Of a DNA stretch of 64,000 bases, positions 46,256 to 57,741 are shown piece by piece. The stretch comes from Sabellastarte sp. h YS-2021. Its lineage: Eukaryota; Annelida; Polychaeta; Sabellida; Sabellidae. Every line of letters starts with the position of its first letter. The stretch's first letter is position 1. The stretch covers positions 79,450,706 through 79,514,705 of the forward strand of contig OZ024934.1 of NCBI GenBank assembly GCA_964017235.1, in the 5' to 3' direction. The notes under the pieces are model-generated. The model did not search any database. It had not been told where the DNA came from and saw only the letters and a list, made by a program, of their open reading frames with translations. A program made the translations under genes and the position numbers.

Positions 46256-46960
46256 GTCAGTGAATGAACATGATAATGTGGGTCAGTTATTGAACCTCAT
46301 GAACTGGGTCAGTGAATGAACATGATAAATTGAGTCAATTATTGAACCACATACAAACCTGGTACACTGACCTTGAACGCCCCTCGACTCTTCTTATAAG
46401 AAAATGATTTTGTTAACTAGCGCACTGAGTTCCCCTTAGTGGGGAAGATATTGCGCCTGCAAAGCAGTAGATTAGATTAGATAAACTAGGGTAGGAAATG
46501 GATCCCCTAATCTATGTCAGTTAAGAAATCTCACTTAAGGAATCTTAACCACTAGTAGATCAGAAAGGAATTTTATGAATAAGGCTAGTTAATGTACTTC
46601 ATGAAGTAGATCTATAGATTTACCTCATGAAATAGGTCAACTGTATGATCTAAGTCAGTCAGTGATTCTGATAAACTGTGTCAGTAAGTGAACTAGTCTC
46701 ACTAAACCTTATGAACTAAGTTCATGAACCTAGTGAACTGAGTCGGTTAATAAACCTCATGACCTAGGTCAGTCATTGAATCCTTTCTACGAGATTAATG
46801 CTCATGAACTAGATAAACCTCATGAACTGGGTCAACAAATAAAATAGGTCTGTTAATAAATTTGGTGAGCTGGTCTAGTTAAGTAATCTCATGGACTAGG
46901 CTAGTTGATGACCCTCTTAACCTATGTCAGTTAGTTCTCTGCATGAACTAGGTATTTTTT
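46236..46960 (+). repeat. Intronic minisatellite derived from the end of exon c
   Basis: Starts in the last 20 bases of exon c. The sequence ACCTCATGAACTGGGTCAGT, spanning the exon end and the splice donor, is repeated in a 53-bp unit (46,242 and 46,295). Diverged versions then continue to about 46,955 (CTCATGAACT-GGTCA, AAACCTCATGACCTAGGTCAG). Several copies keep a GG|GTCAGT-like donor. Confidence 0.72.
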
Positions 46961-47001
46961 TTTCATTTTATATACAGTTTCTTGTATTTGTAATGTTTCA
47001 G

Positions 47002-47189
47002 GAGACTTTGCCATTCTGCTGAATTCTGGCATGTCGGTGAAGCAGGCTCTAGCCTATAACTTCCTGTCAGCCTGTTCCTGTTACTTAGGCCTGGTGATTG
47101 GCATCCTGATAGGAGAGCTGACTTCAGGCAGTCCATGGATCTTTGCCTTGGCCGGGGGAATGTTTCTTTACATCTCATTAGTAGACATG
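47002..47189 (+). CDS. SLC39A14: ZIP transporter exon d (rest of helix 5, helices 6 and 7)
   Basis: Begins with GA completing the Gly codon, then '[16 protein letters not shown]', '[19 protein letters not shown]' (helix 6) and '[18 protein letters not shown]' (helix 7). Colinear with human ZIP14, where 'DFVILLNAGMS' and '[17 protein letters not shown]' occupy these places. Acceptor AG at 47,000-47,001; donor ATG|GTAACA at 47,190; leaves in phase 0. The gap to exon e is 5.3 kb and has collected two hAT MITEs, two minisatellite elements and a SINE pair. Confidence 0.93.
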
Positions 47190-47228
47190 GTAACAGTCAG
47201 AGATTTCATACTTGTCACGGCAAATTAA

Positions 47229-47603
47229 TAGTGCTGGTATTGTTTATCGATATTGAAATATTTATCGATCCATGCTAAATATACTGATATCGATAATGTA
47301 AGGTGCAATATCAATATCGGAACATACTACTAAATAGATGCAATTAAGCTGTTTTCCATGTAAATAAAATATAAAAGTTAAGAAATATATTGGTTTTCCT
47401 ATAATTTTTTGTCAAATTTCACTTACCGCTAAACCGGAAGTGCCATATTTGTTTACGTATCAGAAAACTTCTAAAACTCGTGAAAGGGTTTGGAAGCTCT
47501 TTCTCGGAAAACACCCATGACCCGATATTTAAATATCGATCGATACAGAAGCAAAAATATGGTTTGATATCGATATTCATATTATTATTCGATACCAACA
47601 CTA
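47229..47603. mobile_element. hAT-type MITE, 8-bp target duplication CAAATTAA
   Basis: 375 bp, ends TAGTGCTGGTATTG and inverted TAGTGTTGGTATCG, flanked by CAAATTAA at 47,221-47,228 and 47,604-47,611. Both ends are crowded with ATCGATAT words. It lies 40 bp downstream of ZIP exon d. Confidence 0.87.
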
Positions 47604-47794
47604 CAAATTAAATGATAACAGTTTTAGTGACATCCATGCAATTATCAGGGATAGGAAGTTGAGATTTTCTAATGAAATTTACCCTTATATGGTTTTGTTA
47701 AACATTTATGGTCATTGAAGTGAGACTTGAGTTTGACCAGGAATTTGCAAAAGCTTTTTCATATGTATCTGTCATACTTTGTGTGACTGATTCT

Positions 47795-48074
47795 TAGTGG
47801 TGTGAACAGTAAACCAGTATATTGCATTTGGTTTTGTTCAGGTAGAAATGACGAAATCCGCAAGGGATATTTTAGTATTGGTAATTGAAAAACTCTCCTT
47901 ATTTTAGGCTTTCTACAGTTTAGTACTTCTTCAAAACAATAAAAAACATATAAATTTGAGGAAATGTCTTCCATCTTTAGATTCATCGTAAATGAAATTG
48001 ATAACCTTCAGAATATTTTACAAAGACAATTCCTGTTTTAAATTATGGCTCATGTATGCTTCCAGCTAATTGTA
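47795..48074 (+). mobile_element. hAT-type MITE, truncated copy
   Basis: Starts TAGTGGTGTGAACAGTAAACC like 19,118 and follows it to the 'CTCATGTATGCTTCC' region. The right end is lost where a GC-rich block (48,075) begins. Confidence 0.65.
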
Positions 48075-48784
48075 TCCCCGGACGCCGCCGCTGCAGAGAT
48101 TTCCTTTTGGACGCGATAACTTAAAAAATATTTTAGTTAGAACTTTCAAATTTGGTATGTGGGTATATATGGGCAATGCCACGAACGCTATTGTTTTGTG
48201 ACCTTGACCTTCAATCTCAAGGTCACTGGTGGCCACTTAAAGGTCAGATTTTGGCCATTTTTGCACATTTTGGCCCAGTTCTCCAAGACAGAAAGTTAGA
48301 TCATCCTATGGCTGGTGTATATAATACATATATATGTCCTCTATAAGCATGCAGAAATTTGACCTTGAAGCTCTTCATTGAAGGTCATCCACTGACCGCC
48401 AAAGTACTTGACCGAGGGGCATTTTTGGCCTTTTTGGAGATATTTTCACACTTAACGCTGACTATATTGCATGGAAACTATTGAAAATGGCTTTGGAGGT
48501 TAAGTACATGATGGACTTCTACCATCCAGGCTTACTGGTTACAGATCTTCATTTAAGGTCATCCACTGACCGCCAAAGTACCTGACCAAGGGTCATTTTT
48601 GGCAAATTTGGAGATATTTTCACACTTAATGCTGACTACATTGCATGGAAACTATTGAAAATGGCTTTTGAGGTTGAGTACATGACGGAGTACCAGCATC
48701 CAGGCTGACCGGTTACAGATCTTCGTTGAAGGTCATCCACTGACCGCCAAAGTACCTGACCGAGGGTCATTTTGGGCCCTCTAT
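48075..48784 (+). mobile_element. Minisatellite-bearing element, family 6
   Basis: A GGACGCCGCCGCTGCAG block, a first unit with 'ATAACTTAAAAAATATTTTAG' and 'TTTCAAATTTGGTATGTGGG', then three units of about 175 bp with 'AAGGTCATCCACTGACCGCC' and 'TGGAGATATTTTCACACTTA'. It runs directly into family 1 at 48,785. Confidence 0.6.
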
Positions 48785-51085
48785 TTGTTTGTTTGTTTGT
48801 AAACAAGATAACTCAAAAACTGACAGACGGATTTTGATAAAATTTTCAGGATATGTCCAAATTGGTAAAAGGAAGATGTGATTAAATTTTGGGAGTGATC
48901 CGGATCACTGTCTGGATCTTCTGGATCCATGAAATTTAATTTTTAAACACAGATAGCTCAAAAAGTTATGGGTGCATTTTGATGAAATTTTCAGGAGATG
49001 TCCTTATTGGGACGAGAAACAAGTGATTAGATTTTGGGAGTGATCCGGATCACTGTCTGGATCATCTGGATCCAGACTGCCAGATGTGTTTGTGTACAAT
49101 ATAGCTCAAAAACTTATGAACGGATTTTGATGAAATTTTCAGGATATGTCTGAAAAGGTAAAAAGATGAAATGGTTGAATTTTAGAAGTGATCCGGATCA
49201 GTATATGGATCTTCTGGATCCATGAAATGTAATTTTTAAAGACAGATACCTCAAAAAGTTATGGATGGATTGTGATGACATTTTCAGCAAATGGCCTAAA
49301 TGGTGCGAGGAACAAGTGATCAGATTTGGGGAGTGATCCGGATCACTGTCTGGATCATCTGGATCCAGGTTGCAGATGTGTTTGTGTACATTGTAGCTAA
49401 AAAACTTATGGACGGATTTTGATGAAATTTTCAGGATATGTCTGAAAAGGTAAAAGGATGAAATGGCTGAATTTTGGAAGTGATCCGGATCACTATATGG
49501 ATCTTCTGGATCCATGAAATATAATAAGACAGATACCTCAAAAAGTTATGGATGGATTGTGATGACATTTTCAGCAAATGACCTAAATGGTGCGAGGAAC
49601 AAGTGATTAGATTTGGGGAGTGATCTGGATCACTGTCTGGATCATCTGGATCCAGGTTGCCAGATGTGTTTGTGTACATTGTAGCAAAAAAAACTTATCG
49701 ACAGATTTTGATGAAATTTTCAGGATATGTCTGAAAAGGTAAAAGGATGAAATGGCTGAATTTTGGAAGTGATCCGGATCACTATATGGATCTTCTGGAT
49801 CCATGAAATGTAATAAGACAGATACCTCAAAAAGTTATGGATGGATTGTGATGACATTTTCAGCAAATGACCTAAATGGTGCGAGGAACAAGTGATTAGA
49901 TTTGGGGAGTGATCTGGAGCACTGTCTGGATCATCTGGATCCAGGTTGCCAGATGTGTTTGTGTACATTGTAGCAAAAAAACTTATGGACAGATTTTGAT
50001 GAAATTTTCAGGATATGTCTGAAAAGGTAAAAGGATGAAATAACTGAATTTTGGAAGTGATCCGGATCACTGTATGGATCTTCTGGATCCGTGAAATGTA
50101 ATAAGACATACCTCAAAAAGTTATGGATGGATTGTGATGACATTTTCAGCAAATGACCTAAATAGTACAAGGAACAAGTGATTATACTTTTGGAATGATC
50201 TGGATCACCGTCTGGATCATCTGGATCGAGCCTGCAACATGATTTTACGATGAATTTTGATGATATTTTTAGGCTATGTTACAAATAGTAAAAGGAAGAA
50301 GTGGTAAAAGGATGAAATGATTGAATTTTGGAAGTGATCCGGATCACTATATGGATCTTCTGGATCCATGAAATGTAATTTTTTAAGACAGATACCTCAA
50401 AAAGTTATGGATGGATTGTTTCACAAATGGCCTAAATGGTACAAGGAACAAGTGATTACATTTTTGGAGTGATCTGGATCATCTGGATCCAGGCTTGCAC
50501 ATAATCTTGGAATGGATTTTACTATTTTCAGGATATGTTACAAATGGTAAAAGGAAGAAGTGGTAAAAGGAAGAAATGGTTCAATTTTGCGAGTGATCTG
50601 GACCACTATCTGGATCTTCTGGATCCGTGAATGTAATTTTTAAAGACAAATAGCTCAGAAAGTCATGAATGGATTTTTATGAAATTTTCAGGAAATGTCT
50701 TAAATGGGACAAAGAACAAGTGATGAGATTTTGGGAGTAATCTGGATCATGTGGATCCAGGCTGCCAGATGTGTCTGTGTACAAGATAACTCAAAAACTT
50801 ATGGATGGATTTCGATGAAATTTTTAGAATATGTCTGAAAAGGTAAAAGGATGAAATGATTGAGTTTTGGAAGCGATCCGGATCACTATATGGATCTTCT
50901 GGATCCGTGAAATGTAATTTTTAAAGACAGATATAAGTGAAACAACTAGTGATTAGCTTTTGGAAGTAATCTGGTACTATGGAGAATCCTGACCTGGTGC
51001 TCCAGGAAACAGGCTCAAGCCCGACACATTCACGCCTTAACTATGTCCCGTCTGGGGATACACTGCGTCAAGACGCAATCTCTAG
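48785..51085 (+). mobile_element. Minisatellite-bearing Helitron-like element, family 1, copy 2
   Basis: Same array and tail as 1-1,788, about eight units of the 280-bp dimer. The end has a perfect hairpin TGCGTC-AA-GACGCA (51,064-51,077) and CTAG at 51,082-51,085. The left edge has a TTTGTTTGTTTGTTTG run. Minus-strand ORFs of 65-105 codons here ('SGSLDPDDPDSDPDHSQN' type) are repeat artefacts. Confidence 0.78.
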
Positions 51086-51609
51086 TTTTCATAGATAACG
51101 AAACATATCCCTTACACATCAATTTCATATGGTAAATCAGACTTTTTTAAGAAATGAAACTCTTGGTTCTAAATTATTTGGTTGTCAATCTCCAGTATGA
51201 AATAACATGTGGGTAATACAGACTGTCCCCTGACTATATGATCCCAGTGGTTAAAGAGGAGACAACCCCTAAACTTTGACCTTTGCCTACCTGGTGTTCA
51301 TATGAGGTCCATTCTGTCATCTTTTGAATGATTCCCACATATCTGTGATGTGTTCCTATGGATGTTTATTCACATGATGTAAACATATTGTCGGTCATAG
51401 CTCTCCATTTAATTGACTCGTGAGTTTTTGTGCAATCAACGACTATGTGTGCCAAATTAAGCTTCTCTTCATACTCGTGTAATCGATACCCTTTTGCTTG
51501 CAAAACGGCACTCTTTATGTAGTCTCTGCCCTGCTCAGTATTACTAACTCTTGTGATGAAATGCTGTTTTTAAAAAAAATTTAGTGATTATTTCCTAGTT
51601 CTAGTGAAT

Positions 51610-52040
51610 AAAACCTTTGCTTAGAAAGATAGAGGACATGGGTTCTATCCCAGGTTTAGGGATGGAATAGTGATAGATAGTGGTCCTTTGTCATTGGGTT
51701 TTATCTCCGGTGAGGGACCATGGTGGCGCATTGGTAACACACTCGCCAGTTTACATACAGTACAGAACCTTGACCAACTGTATGTACTGGTTTCCCCTGC
51801 CCACATAACTACCCATTGTGATATGACCTGTACAGTGAGGAAAGGGACATAAAACAAGAAAATAAACAAATATATCCACAGTGGCATTATACAGAACCCC
51901 AGAACTGTTTATAAATGGTCATCCCTGAGACCCTGTCTTTCAGTTTGGAGAATGTCAGTCACTAAGGCTGTGTATGTATGCAGTCAGGATGGGTTAAATG
52001 GCATTTTGAGTCCTCAGTAAAAGCTATAATACATTAACTA
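51610..52040 (+). mobile_element. SINE-like repeat with a second tRNA-derived SINE inside
   Basis: Outer parts (51,620-51,710 and 51,905-52,030) match 39,520-39,720: 'GTCATTGGGTTTTATCTCC', 'AATGTCAGTCACTAA', 'TTTGAGTCCT'. Between them (about 51,715-51,903) lies a different unit beginning 'ATGGTGGCGCATTGGTAACA', a good tRNA-like box A, ending with an AAACAAGAAAATAAACAAAT tail. Box B of the inner unit is weak. Confidence 0.5.
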
Positions 52041-52497
52041 TAAATTTAAACACAATAGTTACTTGGCTTTGGCCTTTTCTAATATAAATTGAGCTGTAGA
52101 GAGGGACTTGAACCAATTTTTAAATTTTTTGAACCAATGTACATGGGTGGACACAAGATAAATTGGACACAAAGATAAGCGGTCTTTAAAGTTTGGCTTA
52201 TCTTAGTGATATAAAAAATTAAGTTATACAAATTGTACACAGCTTATATTTGAAAAATTCTGAAGACCGTCTATCTTTGTGTCCGTCTATCTTTGTGTCC
52301 GTTTATCTTTGTGTCCACCCGAGTATTCAACTTGACTTGATTTGTTCTTTTACCAGCTGGGTCAATTAAACCAGGAAGTTTGTTTTTAATACCTTTGAAG
52401 TAGTCTTAAAATAATTTTTAATTGAAAATAAGAAAAAAAAACATACCCTCATATCAAATATTGTGTTGCTGAATTTTGTATAAATCTCTGTTTTTAG
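52041..52497. other. Intron sequence before exon e
   Basis: AT-rich intron. A tandem of GTCC(A/G)TCTATCTTTGTGTCC-type words lies near 52,265-52,315, with its inverse 'GGACACAAAGATAA' near 52,165, so a foldback of about 150 bp is possible. Confidence 0.45.
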
Positions 52498-52650
52498 CTG
52501 CCTGAATTAAACCATGAAGCTCAAGAACAGGTGAAAAACAATGGTCGACCAGTACTTGTATTCCTTATCCAGAATGTTGGACTTTTGCTTGGATATGGAC
52601 TGATGCTCTTCCTTGCTATTTACACAGCAAAAATTGATCTGAGTGGATGA
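52498..52650 (+). CDS. SLC39A14: ZIP transporter last exon e (helix 8 and stop)
   Basis: 51 codons including stop: 'LPELNHEAQEQVKNNGRP', then the last membrane helix 'VFLIQNVGLLLGYGLMLFL' and a short tail ending 'KIDLSG'. Human ZIP14 ends with the same pattern ('PEMNE...FIIQNLGLLTGF'). Acceptor TTTTTAG ends at 52,497; entering phase 0 matches exon d. The TGA is at 52,648-52,650. A foldback DIRS terminus sits 77 bases downstream, so the 3' untranslated region either ends early or runs into it. An AATAAA occurs at 53,557. Confidence 0.92.
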   Translation: MPELNHEAQEQVKNNGRPVLVFLIQNVGLLLGYGLMLFLAIYTAKIDLSG

Positions 52651-52726
52651 AAAAATACCATGTTTACGTCAATCTGTTCACAGTGTATATAATGATATTA
52701 AGACAAATTGTAATTTTTGTTGTGTT

Positions 52727-52970
52727 AGCAATTGCTAATTCGGTCGTCGTGACCAGCCCTGCCAAACAACAGAAAAAGCCTTCCTGTGTTATGCACCAGC
52801 AGTACCGGTTTGATACAGTACATTCTCTAGCTGGCGCGTGGTACTTCCTTCCTGTCTAGACAGTGTATTGTCATGCTCTGTACCAGACCAGGCCTGCTGG
52901 TGTATAACACAGCACGGCTTTTTCTGTCCTTTGACGGGGCTGGTCGCGCCAACCAGTTTAGCAATTGTCC
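52727..52970. mobile_element. Solo DIRS-type terminus, long foldback
   Basis: Imperfect palindrome of about 244 bp. The left arm starts CAATTGCTAATTCGGTCG and contains GACCAGCCCTGCC...CAGAAAAAGCC. The right arm is its inverse, GGCTTTTTCTGTCC...GGGGCTGGTC...TTTAGCAATTG. The sequence then continues TCCATTGGGTAAGGTATTAA as in the DIRS termini at 1,789 and 17,389. No element body is attached. Confidence 0.7.
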
Positions 52971-54232
52971 ATTGGGTAAGGTATTAAATTATAAAAATTT
53001 AATTTACTTATTAAATTTGAAAATTGTGATATCATAAAGTATATTAAATTCTGAAGTCATTATTGCAATACCAAATCATGATATGATGAAAACATGAAAG
53101 TTCTCTGTTTTGGCAAATATTATACCTAAGAAAAAATTTGACACCCAGGCCTTTGTAAAGATAAAAATACCTATTGAAATCTGCAATTATTCTTCATGAT
53201 AATCATGATGGGATGATGTCTCCTGCTGTAAAATATGGTGATATTTCAATGTCATTTTTTTGCGTTGAGAAGACTTCACTAATTTTAAGAGAGCATGTTT
53301 TTACTTAGATATGTGTGTTATATTGGACAGTAAATAATGCTTCTTTTCTTGTAAACAGTACCAACTGTGATGGACAGTCAATTTTTGCAGGCAATTTCAC
53401 CCAAGTTATGTCAGTGTAAGTCATTGCCTCCCATTTTGAGGACACTGTTTAAACTTTGAAACAACATTGCCTATGTCACTAAATAGACATACTTTTCAGT
53501 TTTCAGTGCATATTTTAATTTATCTGGCATTCAAATCCATGGAGAAATAATGGATCAATAAATGACCTCTCCCATGTTTTCAACTTACAATATTTCTTAG
53601 TAGAGAGTTTAAGTACCATTTTTAGAAGAGTTGATCTGTTTTAGGCACTTTATCACATGTTATAGACTATCTGATTTTCGGTAATGTTGAAATCTACATC
53701 TCAGTGTGTAAATATTTAAATATTCTGCAACTATATAATGTTAAATGAAACTACAAGTCCCGTTTAATTTGGTTTGCTTTCTTGCTATAGTTGTTCAGAA
53801 CTCGCAGTCAATTATTGATTACTCGCCCCAATCTGGCATAGCTTGTCCAAAATCTGGCTTTTAACATAGTTGAACTAATTGTGATACTTTACAAAGTGTC
53901 TGATTGTAAGTCATTTGGTTGTAAAGCAAGAGCTTCCATAAAGTTGTGTATTAAATATTGTAGGTTTGTTTGTAGTTCCTACATGAAGGGACTGGTGAAG
54001 AGATTGCAAAAACATTAATCAAAATGTCAAAAGGTATCACCAAGAAATGATATCCACAACAAATTATCAATTAAAATCATTTAAGAATAGAAATTTCTTT
54101 CCTGTTACAGTTAGTTCCTGTTAAATACATATTCTAAAATTTAATTTGACATAATCTACTGAAATTGGCCAACTAAAAAAAATGTTCAGTTAAAACATTC
54201 CTCTATGTTTCTTTGGCAAAAAGATTCTATTT
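52971..54232. other. AT-rich stretch downstream of the ZIP gene
   Basis: No gene recognised. Could include 3' untranslated sequence of the ZIP gene. Confidence 0.45.
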
Positions 54233-57200
54233 AAGCGTCCCGCAAGGGACGCTTGTTTGTGTATGGGAGAGCTTCAGGCTCCGCCGGCTCCGCCGGCTCC
54301 GCATTTTGTTTTCCTTATAACTCTGTAACCGTTAGGCGGATTCTTTTCAAATTTGGCAGGTTTAGGCAGTAGCCTTGGGGAATTTTTTTGAATATACTGC
54401 AGTGACATTTCAACCAATCAGAGAGGTCACATGACCAAAAATGTCTTTTTTCGATGGGGAAGCTTGTCCGGATGATAACTTGAAAGGAATTTTATCAATT
54501 TACCTGCAACTTGGCAAATACATTCATTCTATTAAAATCTGGAAATCATTAGATTTTGGCATTGATTGGTCAAGAAATGGCCGAGTAATTAATGATTAAT
54601 TAATCATTACGAATTTTCCAAATAAGGAAAACACAAAAATGCTTATATCTCGAAAACCGTGCTAGATAGAGCGATTTCGACGAAATTTTTGACCCGCAGG
54701 GTTTCTCTGCGGAGTAGTTTTCCCAATTTTCAAAAAAATTTTCTCTCGCCCAAAATGGCGGCCATTTTGAATTTTCGAAATTTTTACAAAAATGCTTATA
54801 TCTCGAAAACCGTGCTAGATAGAGCGATTTCGACGAAATTTTTGACCCACAGGGTATCTCTGCAGAGTAGTTATCCCAATTTTGAAAAAATTTTTGTCTC
54901 GCCAAAAATGGCGGCCATTTTGAATTTTCGAATTTTTCGCAAAAATTGCAAAACATAAAAATGCTTATATCTCGAAAACCCTGCAAGATAGAGCGATTTC
55001 GACGAAATTTTTGACCCACAGGGTATATCTGCAGAGTAGCCATGCCAATTTTCAAAAAAAATTTGTCTCGCCAAAAATGGCGGCCATTTTGAATTTTCGA
55101 ATTTTTCGCAAAAATTGCAAAACATAAAAATGCTTATATCTCGAAAACCCTGCTAGATAGAGCGATTTCGACGAAATTTTTGACCTGCAGGGTATCTCTG
55201 CAGAGTAGCCATGCCAATTTTCAAAGAAAAAATTTCTCGCAAAAATTGGCGGCCATTTTGAATTTTTTTATTTTTTGCTTAAAAATGAGTAAATGCGAAT
55301 TATCTCTAAAAATATTGCAGATAGCCAATTTTTCTCAAATAAATCATTCACCTACTTTTGGGAGAGCTTTCACTTGGTAAAGTTTCAGACCCATAGCTAA
55401 TTACTCACCTACTCAAAATGAGTAAATGCGAATTATCTCTAAAAGTATTGCAGATAGCCAATTTTTGTCAAATTAATCATTCACCTACTTTTGGGAGAGC
55501 TTTCACTTGGTGAAGTTTCAGACCCATAGCTAATTACTCACCTACTCAAAATGAGTAAATGCGAATTATCTCTAAAAGTATTGCAGATAGCCAATTTTTC
55601 TCAAATAACTCATTCACCTACTTTTGGGAGAGCTTTCACTTGGTAAAGTTTCAGACCCATAGCTAATTACTCACCTACTCAAAATGAGTAAATGCGAATT
55701 ATCTCTAAAAGTATTGCAGATAGCCAATTTTTGTCAAATTAATCATTCACCTACTTTTGGGAGAGCTTTCACTTGGTGAAGTTTCAGACCCATAGCTAAT
55801 TACTCGCCTACTCAAAATGAGTAAATGTGAATTATCTCTAAAAGTATTGCAGATAGCCAATTTTTCTCAAATAACTCATTCACCTACTTTTGGGAGAGCT
55901 TTCACTCTGTGAAGTTTCAGACCCATAGCTAATTACTCACCTACTCAAAATGAGTAAATGCGAATTATCTCTAAAAGTATTGCAGATAGCCAATTTTTCT
56001 CAAATAACTCATTCACCTACTTTTGGCAGAGCTTTTCACTTGGTGAAGTTTCAGACCCATAGCTAATTACTCACCTACTGAAAATGAGTAAATGCGAATT
56101 ATCTCTAAAAGTAATGCAGATAGCCAATTTTTCTCAAATAACTCATTCACCTACTTTTGGGAGAGCTTTCACTTGGTGAAGTTTCTGACCCATAGCTAAT
56201 TACTCACCTACTCAAAATGAGTAAATGCGAATTATCTCTAAAAGTATTGCAGATAGCCAATTTTTGTCAAATTAATCATTCACCTACTTTTGGGAGAGCT
56301 TTCACTTGGTGAAGTTTCAGACCCATAGCTAATTACTCACCTACTCAAAATGAGTAAATGCGAATTATCTCTAAAAGTATTGCAGATAGCCAATTTTTCT
56401 CAAATAACTCATTCACCTACTTTTGGGAGAGCTTTCACTTGGTGAAGTTTCAGACCCATAGCTAATTACTCACCTACTCAAAATGAGTAAATGCGAATTA
56501 TCTCTAAAAGTATTGCAGATAGCCAATTTTTGTCAAATTAATCATTCACCTACTTTTGGGAGAGCTTTCACTTGGTGAAGTTTCAGACCCATAGCTAATT
56601 ACTCACCTACTCAAAATGAGTAAATGCGAATTATCTCTAAAAGTATTGCAGATAGCCAATTTTTCTCAAATAACTCATTCACCTACTTTTGGGAGAGCTT
56701 TCACTTGGTGAAGTTTCAGACCCATAGCTAATTACTCACCTACTCAAAATGAGTAAATGTGAATTATCTCTAAAAGTATTGCAGATAGCCAATTTTTCTC
56801 AAATTAATCATTCACCTACTTTTGGGAGAGCTTTCACTTGGTGAAGTTTCAGACCCATAGCTAATTACTCACCTACTCAAAATGAGTAAATGCGAATTAT
56901 CTCTAAAAGTATTGCAGATAGCCAATTTTTGTCAAATTGATCATTCACCTACTTTTGGGAGAGCTTTCACTTGGTGAAGTTTCAGACCCATAGCTAATTA
57001 CTCACCTACTCAAAATGAGTAAATGCGAATTATCTCTAAAAGTATTGCAGATAGCCAATTTTTCTCAAATAACTCATTCACCTACTTTTGGGAGAGCTTT
57101 CACTTGGTGAAGTTTCAGACCCATAGGTAATTATTCACCTACTCAAAATGAGTAAATGTGAATTATCTCTTAATAGTATTGCAGATAGCCAATTTTTCTC

Positions 57201-57741
57201 AAACAACTCATTCACCTACTTTTGGAAGAGCTTTCACACACGAAAATGAAAAATTGTGAATATCTCGGAAAAGCTATTTCTTCTGCTTTAATGCTCGGCG
57301 GGAGATACACACCGCGGCAGTGGTCTTGACAAAAATTTTTGTCTCCCCAAAAATGGTGGCCATTTTGAATTTTCAAAGTTTTTGCAAAACACAAAAATGC
57401 TTATATCTCGAAAACCGTGCTATATGGAGCGAACTCAACAAAATTTTGGACCTGCTGGGTATCTCTGCAGAGTAGCCATGCCAATTTTCAAAATATTTTT
57501 GTCTCGCCAAATATAGCGGACATTTTAAATTTTTTTATTTTTTGCAAAACACAAAAATGCTTATATCTTGAAAACCGTGCTAGATAGAGCAGACTGCGCT
57601 GACTTTGGTTGCCACAACAGTATAAGGCTAGAAACGAAGCATTTTCTTAATACTTTAGCACTCACCTTTATATCCTTTTCGGGACGCTTTGTTTTTGCTA
57701 TGCAAAAACATTATCTTTTTTTTTTGCGAGCGATCCTCTAG
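54233..57741 (+). mobile_element. Minisatellite-bearing Helitron-like element, family 7, with a family-2 array inside
   Basis: Palindrome AAGCGTCCC-GCAA-GGGACGCTT (54,233-54,254), a GGCTCCGCCGGCTCCG block, then units of 153-169 bp ('TTATATCTCGAAAACCGTGC', 'GATTTCGACGAAATTTTTGA', 'ATGGCGGCCATTTTGAATTT'). The array is split by 55,285-57,324 and resumes. At the end GGGACGCTT recurs (57,681-57,689), then hairpin GTTTTTGC-TAT-GCAAAAAC (57,691-57,709) and CTAG at 57,738-57,741. ORFs of 80-150 codons within it are repeat artefacts. Confidence 0.72.
55285..57324 (+). repeat. 133-bp satellite array (family 2), second locus
   Basis: About 15 units of the 133-bp satellite, ending with GGCGGGAGAT (57,297-57,306), a CCGC-GGCA-GTGG hairpin and TCTTG as at 17,048-17,078. 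The 5' palindrome is lacking, so the copy is 5' incomplete. It interrupts the family-7 array. Many adjacent units alternate between CTCAAATAACTC and GTCAAATTAATC forms. Confidence 0.78.

Noticed and set aside
49198-50170. Minus-strand ORFs with Asp/Pro repeats ('DPDDPDSDPDHSQN')
   Set aside because: They translate the ATCTGGATCC/GATCCGGATC words of the family-1 array; the same peptides come from 275-922. No gene context.
54600-55125. Minus-strand ORFs of 84-151 codons with repeating 'SKISSKSLYLARFSRYKHF' text
   Set aside because: They read through the family-7 minisatellite; the unit length varies (153-169 bp) and the same text appears in other frames, so this is repeat translation and not a gene.
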